Shown here in pieces: positions 1 through 6,771 of a stretch of DNA of 10,461 nucleotides. The stretch is from Beijerinckiaceae bacterium (GTDB lineage: Bacteria; Pseudomonadota; Alphaproteobacteria; Rhizobiales; Beijerinckiaceae): positions 1 to 10,461 of the forward strand of contig DAIESR010000469.1 in NCBI GenBank assembly GCA_027346205.1, read 5' to 3'. The notes below the pieces were generated by a model that was not told the DNA's origin, ran no database searches, and saw only the letters and a list, made by a program, of their open reading frames with translations. Position 1 is the first letter of the stretch. Each line of letters begins with the position of its first letter. The position numbers and the translations under genes were made by a program.

Positions 1-95
1 GAGCAAGCCCCACAGCCACACCATTGGAGGATATCGTCGCCGTGCCAGGGGTGTTACGGCATCGTTCTTGCGGTGCAGCGCCGCCTATCAGAACG

Positions 96-128
96 GATGG
101 ACATCCGAAGCAGCATCGGGTGTCCATC
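96..128. terminator. Hairpin, possible terminator of an upstream unit
   Basis: The arms GATGGACATCC (96-106) and GGGTGTCCATC (118-128) pair over 11 positions with one G-U wobble, around an 11-nt loop. No T-run follows on either strand, so an intrinsic terminator is only one reading. A structured leader or a protein-binding site is also possible. Confidence 0.35.
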
Positions 129-226
129 GTCCGTACCGGCGGCGCGATGTCGCCCCACCCTCGCGATACGGGCTAGGCGGCGTGGTGAGTTTCCTGCCCT
201 CATTCACGCGCATGTCGTGGGGGACG

Positions 227-264
227 GACGTCTGCGAAATCGATTGACGTCTGCGAAATCGACC
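227..264 (+). repeat. Two-copy 19-bp tandem repeat before the ppdK ribosome site
   Basis: A 17-bp block, GACGTCTGCGAAATCGA, occurs at 227-243 and again at 246-262. The period is 19 bp and the last two bases differ (TT then CC). The second copy ends 2 bp before the AAGGA ribosome site (265-269). Each copy holds the palindrome GACGTC, and the junction between copies creates TTGACG (244-249), which resembles a -35 hexamer. It may be a simple tandem duplication or a paired regulator site. Confidence 0.75.
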
Positions 265-277
265 AAGGACGATCGAA

Positions 278-3016
278 ATGGCAAAATGGGTCTATACATT
301 CGGCGATGGCAAGGCGGAAGGCGCAAGCCGCATGCGCGACCTTCTCGGCGGCAAGGGCGCTAATCTGGCTGAAATGGCCAATCTAGGCTTGCCGGTACCG
401 CCGGGCTTCACCATCACGACGGAGGTTTGTTCCTTCTTCTACGAGCATGGCAACAGCTATCCGGCCGAACTCGCTGCAGAAGTCGAGGCAGCGCTGCTAC
501 ATGTCGCAAAGCTGACCGGCCGCGGCTTCGGCGATCAACAAAAGCCCTTGCTCGTTTCGGTCCGCTCCGGTGCCCGCGCTTCCATGCCGGGCATGATGGA
601 CACGGTCTTGAACCTCGGACTGAATGACGGGACGGTCGAGGCGCTTGCCGCGAATGCCGGTGATCCGCGCTTCGCCTATGATTCCTATCGCCGATTCATC
701 CAGATGTATTCAGATGTCGTGCTCGGTGTCGAACATCATCTGTTCGAGGAGATCCTGGAGCAGTTCAAGGAAAGCAAAGGCTTGCTGCTCGACACGGAAC
801 TCATGGCCGAGGATTGGCAGGTGATGATCCGCGCTTTCAAGGCGAAAGTCGAGCAGGTGCGCGGCGCGCCTTTCCCACAGGACCCGCATGAGCAGCTCTG
901 GGGCGCGGTCGGCGCTGTCTTCGGCTCGTGGATGAACACGCGCGCGATCACTTATCGGCGCCTCAACGCCATTCCCGAAAGCTGGGGTACGGCGGTCACT
1001 GTTCAGGCCATGGTCTTCGGCAATATGGGCGAGACATCGGCCACGGGCGTCGCCTTCACCCGCAATCCGTCGACCGGCGCCAAAGAGCTCTATGGCGAGT
1101 TCCTGATCAATGCCCAGGGCGAGGACGTCGTCGCCGGTATCAGGACGCCGCAGAACATCACCGAGGCGGCCCGCCTGGAGGCCGGCTCCGACAAGCCGTC
1201 GATGGAAAAGGCTTTGCCCGAGGTCTTTGCCGAATTCGTCCGTATCACCGAACTGCTCGAAAAGCATTATCGTGACATGCAGGACATGGAGTTCACCGTC
1301 GAGCGTGGCAAATTATGGATGCTGCAAACGCGTAGCGGCAAAAGGACGACGAAGGCCGCAATGCGGGTGGCTGTCGATATGGCGAATGAAGGCCTGATCG
1401 GACGTGAGGAGGCCATCATGCGGATCGATCCCGCTTCGCTCGATCAGCTACTGCATCCGATGATCGATCCTGCCGCCGAGCGCAAGATCGTGGCGACGGG
1501 CCTGCCGGCCTCGCCTGGCGCCGCTTGCGGCGAGATCGTCTTCAGTGCCGATGAGGCGGAGCAGTGCCAGCATGCCGGTCGCAAGGTCATCCTTGTTCGC
1601 GTCGAGACGAGTCCCGAGGATATTCACGGCATGCATGCGGCGCAGGGCATTCTGACGACGCGCGGCGGCATGACTTCGCATGCGGCTGTCGTCGCACGCG
1701 GCATGGGCAAGCCTTGTGTCTCTGGTGCCGGATCGATCCGAGTCGATTATGAGAAAAGCACGATGAGCGTCGCCGGCAAAGTGTTCAAAGCTGGCGACGT
1801 CATCACCATCGACGGCAGTTCGGGGCAGGTCATCGAGGGCACGGTTGCGATGATGCAGCCGGAGCTTTTCGGCGATTTCGCGATTATCATGGAATGGGCC
1901 GATAAGGTGCGTCGCATGGGCGTGCGCGCCAATGCTGAAACTGAAGCGGACGCGCGCATGGCACGTAAATTCGGCGCTGAAGGCATCGGACTTTGCCGCA
2001 CCGAGCACATGTTTTTCGATGCGGATCGTATCATTGTCGTGCGCGAAATGATCCTCGCCGATGATGAGGCCGGGCGGCGCGCCGCGCTCGCCAAGCTGTT
2101 GCCATTTCAGCGGAGCGATTTCGCTGTGCTCTTCGAGATCATGGCGGGGCTGCCTGTGACGATCCGGCTGCTCGATCCGCCGTTGCATGAGTTCCTGCCG
2201 CATACGGATGCCGATATCGCCGAAGTCGCCGCCGCCATGGGCGTGCCGGCCGAGAAGCTCGAACGTCGTGCTGCCGAATTGCATGAGTTCAATCCGATGC
2301 TCGGCTTTCGTGGCTGCCGGCTCGCCATTGCTTTTCCCGAAATCGCGCAAATGCAGGCGCGCGCGATCTTCGAGGGTGCCGTCGAAGCTAAGAAAAAGAC
2401 GGGCGTTGCCCCTTATCCCGAAATCATGGTGCCGCTCATCGTTACCAAGGCCGAGTTCGATCTCGTCAAGGCTGATATCGATGCGATGGCGGTGGCTGTC
2501 GCCACCGAGACCAGGGAGACAATTCCTTATACGGTCGGCACGATGATCGTATTGCCGCGCGCTTGTCTTCAGGCCGATAAGATCGCCGAGACCGCCGAAT
2601 TCTTCTCCTTCGGCACCAATGATCTCACCCAGACGGGCCTCGGCATTTCACGTGACGATGCTGGTTCCTTCCTCGGCGCTTATGAAGCAAGAGGCATTCT
2701 GCCCGAGGATCCTTTCGTCACCATCGATCAGGAGGGTGTCGGCGAGCTTGTTGAAATCGGTATCGAGCGGGGGCGTAAGACGCGGCCGGATATCAAGCTC
2801 GGGATATGCGGCGAGCATGGCGGCGATCCGGCCTCGATCGCTTTTTTCGAGAAGGTCGGGCTCACTTATATTTCATGCTCGCCCTTCCGTGTGCCGATCG
2901 CGCGACTTGCCGCGGCGCAGGCGGCGCTCGGTCAGAAGGCGGCGAGCCAGGCGCGATCCCCGCTGAGCGATAGTCAGAGCTTTGCGGGCTTCTGCTCCAT
3001 TCTGGCACGCCCCTAA
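278..3016 (+). CDS. ppdK: Pyruvate, phosphate dikinase (Mg-ligand Glu replaced by Val)
   Basis: A cytosolic enzyme interconverting ATP + pyruvate + Pi and AMP + PEP + PPi. The 912 aa compare with about 875-900 usually; the excess is mainly a C-terminal tail of about 25 residues. The start is ATG 278, with AAGGA at 265-269 and the family N-terminus MAKWVYTFGDG. Domains in order: ATP-grasp (to about 360) with SVRSGAR (Arg96), Glu338 and LQTR (Arg352); swivelling phosphohistidine domain with GGMTSHAAV (catalytic His468, adjacent Thr466); PEP/pyruvate barrel with LCRTEH (Arg574), RLLDPP (Arg630), GTNDLTQ (Asn781, Asp782) and GICGEHGGDP (Cys844). Relative to the Clostridium symbiosum enzyme the last two domains are offset by +13. 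At residue 758, equivalent to its Mg2+ ligand Glu745, this protein has Val (GTMIVLPRA instead of GTMIExPRA). The family assignment is certain; full activity is not. Confidence 0.96.
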   Translation: MAKWVYTFGDGKAEGASRMRDLLGGKGANLAEMANLGLPVPPGFTITTEVCSFFYEHGNSYPAELAAEVEAALLHVAKLTGRGFGDQQKPLLVSVRSGARASMPGMMDTVLNLGLNDGTVEALAANAGDPRFAYDSYRRFIQMYSDVVLGVEHHLFEEILEQFKESKGLLLDTELMAEDWQVMIRAFKAKVEQVRGAPFPQDPHEQLWGAVGAVFGSWMNTRAITYRRLNAIPESWGTAVTVQAMVFGNMGETSATGVAFTRNPSTGAKELYGEFLINAQGEDVVAGIRTPQNITEAARLEAGSDKPSMEKALPEVFAEFVRITELLEKHYRDMQDMEFTVERGKLWMLQTRSGKRTTKAAMRVAVDMANEGLIGREEAIMRIDPASLDQLLHPMIDPAAERKIVATGLPASPGAACGEIVFSADEAEQCQHAGRKVILVRVETSPEDIHGMHAAQGILTTRGGMTSHAAVVARGMGKPCVSGAGSIRVDYEKSTMSVAGKVFKAGDVITIDGSSGQVIEGTVAMMQPELFGDFAIIMEWADKVRRMGVRANAETEADARMARKFGAEGIGLCRTEHMFFDADRIIVVREMILADDEAGRRAALAKLLPFQRSDFAVLFEIMAGLPVTIRLLDPPLHEFLPHTDADIAEVAAAMGVPAEKLERRAAELHEFNPMLGFRGCRLAIAFPEIAQMQARAIFEGAVEAKKKTGVAPYPEIMVPLIVTKAEFDLVKADIDAMAVAVATETRETIPYTVGTMIVLPRACLQADKIAETAEFFSFGTNDLTQTGLGISRDDAGSFLGAYEARGILPEDPFVTIDQEGVGELVEIGIERGRKTRPDIKLGICGEHGGDPASIAFFEKVGLTYISCSPFRVPIARLAAAQAALGQKAASQARSPLSDSQSFAGFCSILARP

Positions 3017-3025
3017 AATTTTAGG
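3012..3025. repeat. Perfect 14-bp palindrome over the ppdK stop codon
   Basis: CCTAAAATTTTAGG is its own reverse complement and contains the ppdK TAA (3014-3016). With no spacer it would make a poor RNA hairpin, so a dimeric protein site or chance is likelier than a terminator. Confidence 0.5.
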
Positions 3026-3069
3026 CGTAAACACCTCTTCAAGCTTAAACAGCGATAACCATGTGCGAG

Positions 3070-3118
3070 GGACGATGAGGCGGGACCTGTGACCAATTAG
3101 TCACGCCATCGTCCGCCT
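3070..3118 (+). promoter_or_regulatory. Leader with two competing stem-loops before the cell wall hydrolase
   Basis: Structure A: GGACGATG (3070-3077) pairs with CATCGTCC (3107-3114), enclosing GTGAC (3089-3093) paired with GTCAC (3100-3104) around a 6-nt loop. Structure B: AGGCGG (3078-3083) pairs with CCGCCT (3113-3118), and AC 3085-3086 with GT 3111-3112. Both use bases 3111-3114, so they exclude each other. The element ends 10-16 bp before the likely start of the next gene, where it could affect translation. No known riboswitch consensus is recognised. Confidence 0.35.
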
Positions 3119-3134
3119 GGGGTATGGCGTGCTG

Positions 3135-4376
3135 ATGGGTCTGTTCCGGATCAGTTGGGCAATGGGTGTCGTTGCACCTTGGTGCCTCGGGGTCGGGCTT
3201 GTCGTCTCGATCTCGGCGGATGCGGGCCAGGATGTGACCTTTGGCGCGACGATCGCCCCGATCAGCGTCGCCGCCGTTACGCGACCCATCGAGCTTGTGC
3301 CCGCTACGTCGGGAGGCTCGCCCTTCGAAGCGATCCGTCAGGCGGAACGTGAGGCGCAGATTCCGCGGATCAACGAGGCGCGGCTCGTGCTCGGCGCGCC
3401 TGAGGAATTTACGCGGTTTCCAGATGAAATCGAGCCACGCGCCGTTTTCAAACGTGTGATGCCCGGCGTCGTGACGCATCTTAAGCCGGATATCGATCGC
3501 AGCCAAAAGGGCGATCCGCTCGTCGGCCTGCGCCCGACCTTCGATACGCAATTGCGTCATAAGGGCGGGCTGGCCCGATTGCGCGCGGCCGATCTGCTCT
3601 TCGCGCATCATGCCACATGGCCGAGCAGTGCGTTCTCCAACCAAGCGGAGGGTATTGCCGGGCCGGAGAGCGTCGCGAGCTTCGAGCCCTGGCCCGAAGG
3701 CGAGAGCCCGACCACGGCGCATACGACGGGGACCGCTTCGCCGCAGCAAGGCGTTTCGCTGATCACCATGCGGCCGGCGGCAATCAACGAACGCTTGATG
3801 CAAGGTGCGACCCCTGTGGTATCGCGGGCCGTGGGTCTCGCCTCAACGACGCCTGCGCCCGCCGACGCGACGCCCATCGAAGTCTATGCCGAGGCAAGCC
3901 TGCCTCGGGATATGTCGATCGTTCCAGCCGATCGCCCTAATTATGCTGCGCTGGTCGGCCAGGATCAGGCTGCACGCGAAAAACGGTGCCTCGCGGAGGC
4001 GATCTATTTCGAGGCGCGGGGTGAGCCGGAGGAAGGTCAGGCTGCTGTCGCCCAGGTGGTTCTCAACCGCGTGTCGAGCGGATTATATCCTTCGAGCATA
4101 TGCGGCGTCGTGTTCCAGAATCGCAGCCATTATCACGCCTGCCAATTTTCTTTCGCTTGCGAGGGACGCTCCTTACGCATCACCGAGCCGGAAGCTTGGA
4201 GTATCGCCGTGCGCATTGCCAATGAGGTCAGCGAGGGAAAGACCTATGTGGCTGATGTGGGTGGCGCCACCCATTATCATGCCAATTATGTCCGGCCTTA
4301 TTGGGCGCGGCGGTTGAAGAAAATGGATGTGATCGGCCATCATATCTTTTACAAATTGCGGCCGGGACAAACCTGA
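3135..4376 (+). CDS. SleB-type cell wall hydrolase, exported or membrane-anchored
   Basis: A 413-aa protein with a SleB/Hydrolase_2 domain (family PF07486), which cuts peptidoglycan glycan strands. In alphaproteobacteria such enzymes act in the periplasm in wall remodelling, not spore germination. Residues 1-28 form a hydrophobic export signal or anchor, with Arg5 before it. Residues of about 30-280 form a Pro/Ala/Thr-rich linker in which I recognise no domain. The catalytic domain covers about 285-410, opening with CLAEAIYFEARGE, whose glutamates (288, 293) include the probable catalytic acid, then VLNRVSSGLYPSSICGVV, the Cys-containing CQFSFACEG, and closing with THYHANYVRPYW and IGHHIFYKL. 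The start is uncertain: GTG 3129 (415 aa) and ATG 3162 are in frame, and only a weak GGGG lies upstream. It is 118 bp from ppdK and follows the structured leader. The family is clear; the substrate bond is inferred. Confidence 0.88.
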   Translation: MGLFRISWAMGVVAPWCLGVGLVVSISADAGQDVTFGATIAPISVAAVTRPIELVPATSGGSPFEAIRQAEREAQIPRINEARLVLGAPEEFTRFPDEIEPRAVFKRVMPGVVTHLKPDIDRSQKGDPLVGLRPTFDTQLRHKGGLARLRAADLLFAHHATWPSSAFSNQAEGIAGPESVASFEPWPEGESPTTAHTTGTASPQQGVSLITMRPAAINERLMQGATPVVSRAVGLASTTPAPADATPIEVYAEASLPRDMSIVPADRPNYAALVGQDQAAREKRCLAEAIYFEARGEPEEGQAAVAQVVLNRVSSGLYPSSICGVVFQNRSHYHACQFSFACEGRSLRITEPEAWSIAVRIANEVSEGKTYVADVGGATHYHANYVRPYWARRLKKMDVIGHHIFYKLRPGQT

Positions 4377-4395
4377 GACACGGCGCAGCAAAGGC

Positions 4396-4418
4396 GTTCG
4401 GCAAAGGTTCAGCCGAAC
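4396..4418 (+). terminator. Possible terminator after the cell wall hydrolase
   Basis: GTTCGGC (4396-4402) and GCCGAAC (4412-4418) form a perfect 7-bp stem with a 9-nt loop, 19 bp past the hydrolase stop codon. An overlapping alternative stem, GGTTC/GAACC (4406-4419), also exists. There is no T-run after it, so termination is inferred from position only. Confidence 0.35.
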
Positions 4419-4604
4419 CGATTCGTCGCCGTAGCCATGTGGGCACGGGTTTGGGCAAATCTTGCGGCATCAACGCAAAACGGTGTGACGCTGGCGCAGA
4501 TTCCGGCGAAGTTGACAGGCTTTTCCGATAAGGGACATGCTGCCGTTCGTTCGACACTCGGTTTTTGTGGCTCCGAGGGTCAAAATGTCATAGAGGCGCT
4601 AAAT

Positions 4605-4624
4605 GGTGCGGAGGTCACCGCACT
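4605..4624. repeat. Small perfect inverted repeat
   Basis: GTGCGG (4606-4611) and CCGCAC (4618-4623) pair around the 6-nt loop AGGTCA, with a further G-T closing pair. It lies about 240 bp before the TPR gene. It could be an operator or an RNA hairpin. Confidence 0.3.
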
Positions 4625-4807
4625 TGCCTGAGACTGGGCCAAAGCGGATGATCGGCGTTCAGTGCGCGATTGGCCGGGGTGTCGCGGAGGCTTGGTTGGC
4701 GTGCCAAGGGAGGCACGGGCAGCCGGTCGGTCGGGCAGGCTGCGTCGTGATCGAGGATCTGGAGCATGTCTTCTTGCGGAAGGGCTGGAGAGTCGTTCCC
4801 CGGTTTG

Positions 4808-4829
4808 CTTGAAACATCGCATGTTCAAG
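4808..4829 (+). promoter_or_regulatory. Inverted repeat in the leader of the TPR gene
   Basis: CTTGAAACAT (4808-4817) and ATGTTCAAG (4821-4829) pair over 9 bp with one bulged A and a 3-nt loop, 30 bp before the TTG start. It could be a dimeric regulator site or a 5'-UTR hairpin. It also covers the alternative ATG start at 4821, which argues against using that ATG. Confidence 0.35.
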
Positions 4830-4846
4830 AAAGCTGACATCATTCT

Positions 4847-4853
4847 GGAGGAG
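4847..4853 (+). promoter_or_regulatory. Ribosome binding site that fixes the TTG start of the TPR gene
   Basis: GGAGGAG is a near-perfect Shine-Dalgarno sequence 6 nt before TTG 4860. The longer in-frame starts, GTG 4662 and ATG 4821, lack anything comparable. Confidence 0.7.
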
Positions 4854-4859
4854 TGGAGC

Positions 4860-6620
4860 TTGCCTTTGCATCGTCTCGCATTGCGTGGGGGCTTGCTCCT
4901 CGCCTGTGTTCTCTTCGGGTTGTCAGCTGCTGTCTCGCCCCTTGCGGCGCGGCAGCATGAAAGTTTCGCTCTGGCGACGCCGTTTGAAGTCGGCGACAGT
5001 CCCGCCGGCAATTATCTTGCCGCGCTCATCGCCGGCGCCGAGCGTGACACGACCGCCGCGGCGACTTTTTTTCGTGAGGCTCTGCGTTTCGATCCACGCA
5101 ATAAGCAATTGCTGGAACGCACCTTCGTCGCTGCGCTTTCGAACGGCAATATGCAGGAGGCGTTCATCCTGGCCGATCGTCTCGTCGCACACGAGCCTGG
5201 CAATGGGTTGGGGCATCTCGCGCTCGGCGTCAAAGATATGAAGGCGCGACAGTTTTCCGCTGCACGGGCGCAATTCACGCATGGCGGCTCCGGCCAGGAC
5301 CGTGATCTCACATCGACCTTGCTGTCGGCCTGGTCCTATGAAGGCAATCACCGTACGAAAAAGGCGCTCGCGCTTCTCGACAAGTTGACTGAGCCGAACT
5401 TCGCTGTCTTTCGCGATTACCATAAAGCCTTGATCGCCGATATCGGCAACGAGGTCGAGACTGCCACCACTGCGTTCAAGGCCGCCTATGGCGCCGACCA
5501 AAACACTCTGCGGCTCGTCGATGCCTATGCGCGCTTCATGAGCCATCGCGGCCATCGCGATGAGGCGATCCGTGCTTATGAAGCCTTCGATCAGATGTTG
5601 CCGGACCATCCGACCGTTCGCGCGGCGCTCGCCGCGCTCAAGGCCGGCAAGACGCTCGATCCGATCGTGAAGACGCCGGAGCAGGGTGCGGCGGAGGTTC
5701 TCTACGGATTGGGTGCCGCCGGCGGCCGTCAAGGCGACGAGCTCGCCGCCATGGTCTATCTGCGGCTAGCGCTCTATCTCGATCCCAACAATAGCCTTGC
5801 GACCCTGACGCTCGGCGATCTTTATGAGCGGCTCAAGCAATATGAGGCGGCGATCGATATTTATCAGTCGGTTCGTGACAGCGATCCGCTCTATCTGACC
5901 GCCGAAATCGAGACCGCGCAGGTGCTCGAAAATCTTGGTCGCACCGATGATGCGACGAAATTTCTAAAGAAGATCGTCGGCGAGCATCCGAGCAATGAAG
6001 ATGCGCTGTCCGCGCTCGGCAATCTGCAGCGCGCGCATAAGCATTATGCCGAGGCGACCGCGACCTATAGCAAGGCGATCGAGGTTTCAAAAAAGCCCGA
6101 TAAGGCGAATTGGCCGCTCTATTATTTCCGCGGCATTTCCTATGAGAGACTGAACAACTGGCCGCCGGCCGAGGCTGATTTCCAACATGCGCTACAGCTC
6201 TATCCCAACCAGCCGCTCGTCTTGAATTATCTCGGCTATAGCTGGGTCGATAAAGGCATCCATCTCGACAAGGCTTTTCCGATGTTGCGCCGCGCGGTCG
6301 AATTGCGGCCGACCGACGGCTATATTGTCGACAGCCTTGGTTGGGCCGATTACAAGCTCGGCCATTATGATGCCGCGGTGAAGGAATTGGAGCGCGCGGT
6401 CGATCTCAAGCCCTCCGATCCGGTGATCAATGATCACCTTGGCGATGCCTATTGGCAGGTGGGACGCAAGCTCGAAGCGCAGTTCCAATGGAACCATGCG
6501 CGCGATCTCGCGCCCGATCCCCAAGATCTGCCGAAGATCCTGCAGAAGATCGCGCATGGCCTGGATGCTCAAGGCAAGCCCGCCGCGGCCGAAGCCATGC
6601 CGACCAAGCGCGGCGGTTGA
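4860..6620 (+). CDS. Exported tetratricopeptide-repeat protein
   Basis: A 586-aa TPR protein of unknown biochemical role, of a family widespread in proteobacteria and, as I recall, often next to ispE in alphaproteobacteria. I chose TTG 4860 for its GGAGGAG ribosome site and because it begins a standard signal peptide: Arg5/Arg9, a hydrophobic core at about 10-26, and cleavage probably near residue 30 (PLAA/RQ). The Cys at residue 16 lies inside the hydrophobic core and does not make a lipobox. TPR helices run from about residue 47 to 560. The final repeats carry the family's most conserved wording: LNYLGYSWVDKG (about 455), DSLGWADYKLGHY (about 490) and INDHLGDAYWQVGR (523 onward). The mature protein should be periplasmic and act as a scaffold for protein contacts. 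ATG 4821 (599 aa) is the main alternative start. A terminator-like hairpin follows before ispE. Confidence 0.88.
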   Translation: MPLHRLALRGGLLLACVLFGLSAAVSPLAARQHESFALATPFEVGDSPAGNYLAALIAGAERDTTAAATFFREALRFDPRNKQLLERTFVAALSNGNMQEAFILADRLVAHEPGNGLGHLALGVKDMKARQFSAARAQFTHGGSGQDRDLTSTLLSAWSYEGNHRTKKALALLDKLTEPNFAVFRDYHKALIADIGNEVETATTAFKAAYGADQNTLRLVDAYARFMSHRGHRDEAIRAYEAFDQMLPDHPTVRAALAALKAGKTLDPIVKTPEQGAAEVLYGLGAAGGRQGDELAAMVYLRLALYLDPNNSLATLTLGDLYERLKQYEAAIDIYQSVRDSDPLYLTAEIETAQVLENLGRTDDATKFLKKIVGEHPSNEDALSALGNLQRAHKHYAEATATYSKAIEVSKKPDKANWPLYYFRGISYERLNNWPPAEADFQHALQLYPNQPLVLNYLGYSWVDKGIHLDKAFPMLRRAVELRPTDGYIVDSLGWADYKLGHYDAAVKELERAVDLKPSDPVINDHLGDAYWQVGRKLEAQFQWNHARDLAPDPQDLPKILQKIAHGLDAQGKPAAAEAMPTKRGG

Positions 6621-6668
6621 GGCGGCTGCGTTGGTCTCGCAGATCGTATCTATCAATGTCCGTATCGT

Positions 6669-6698
6669 GGGCCGCGCATTCCGGCGCGGCCTTTCCTT
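6669..6698 (+). terminator. Intrinsic terminator after the TPR gene
   Basis: GGCCGCGC (6670-6677) and GCGCGGCC (6684-6691) form a perfect 8-bp GC stem with a 6-nt loop, followed by TTTCCTT. It lies 50 bp past the TPR stop and about 85 bp before ispE, so ispE may be only partly co-transcribed with the TPR gene. Confidence 0.55.
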
Positions 6699-6718
6699 GC
6701 GCACACATCTCTCCAAAC

Positions 6719-6726
6719 GGAGGAAG
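6719..6726 (+). promoter_or_regulatory. Strong Shine-Dalgarno out of register with ispE
   Basis: GGAGGAAG ends 6 nt before TTG 6733. That TTG is not in the ispE frame; it opens a 12-codon reading frame. The site is 29 nt from the ispE start itself (TTG 6756), too far to serve it directly. Confidence 0.6.
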
Positions 6727-6732
6727 CGTCGC

Positions 6733-6771
6733 TTGTCTCACACCATTCAGCAGCCTTGCCTCCTCTCCTGA
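6733..6771 (+). CDS. Putative 12-codon leader peptide overlapping ispE
   Basis: TTG 6733 follows a strong GGAGGAAG site and opens a 12-codon frame (M-SHTIQQPCLLS) ending at TGA 6769-6771, 16 nt inside ispE. If translated, it would bring ribosomes to the ispE start, which has no ribosome site of its own. The alternative is that a base has been lost or gained here and the TTG is the real ispE start. The peptide shows no run of one amino acid that would suggest classical attenuation. Confidence 0.25.
   Translation: MSHTIQQPCLLS

Larger units (their letters stand above)
1..277. other. Intergenic region upstream of ppdK
   Basis: No gene can be supported here. One plus frame is open from position 2 to a TGA at 245-247, but its codon use (GGA, AGG, ACA, CTA) is unlike the genes in this window and its product resembles nothing I recognise, so it is probably open by chance. 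The region contains a hairpin at 96-128 and a tandem repeat at 227-264, listed separately. It most likely holds the end of the preceding transcription unit and the ppdK promoter and leader. Confidence 0.5.
4377..4859 (+). other. 480-bp gap between the hydrolase and the TPR gene
   Basis: No convincing gene. A 64-codon ATG frame (4437-4631) has no ribosome site or recognisable similarity. The stretch holds three inverted repeats (4396-4418, 4605-4624, 4808-4829). TTGACA at 4512-4517 is an isolated -35-like hexamer without a convincing -10 at the right distance. The promoter and leader of the TPR gene are expected here. Confidence 0.5.

Noticed and set aside
1448..2350. 300-codon minus-strand frame inside ppdK
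   Set aside because: Fully covered by the ppdK barrel and linker with intact motifs; the antisense product resembles no family and has the composition of a GC-rich shadow frame.
3045..3803. 252-codon minus-strand frame opposite the hydrolase linker
   Set aside because: Product is Arg/His-rich shadow sequence; the plus frame has a signal segment and a recognised domain.
4437..4631. 64-codon ATG frame after the hydrolase
   Set aside because: No ribosome site, no recognisable motif, and a hairpin lies within its 3' end.
4923..5732. 269-codon minus-strand frame opposite the TPR gene
   Set aside because: The plus frame encodes clear TPR helices; no support for the antisense frame.
6422..6438. 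17-bp palindrome GGTGATCA-A-TGATCACC inside the TPR gene
   Set aside because: Explained by the conserved protein wording VINDHLG with common codons; no reason to infer a separate site.
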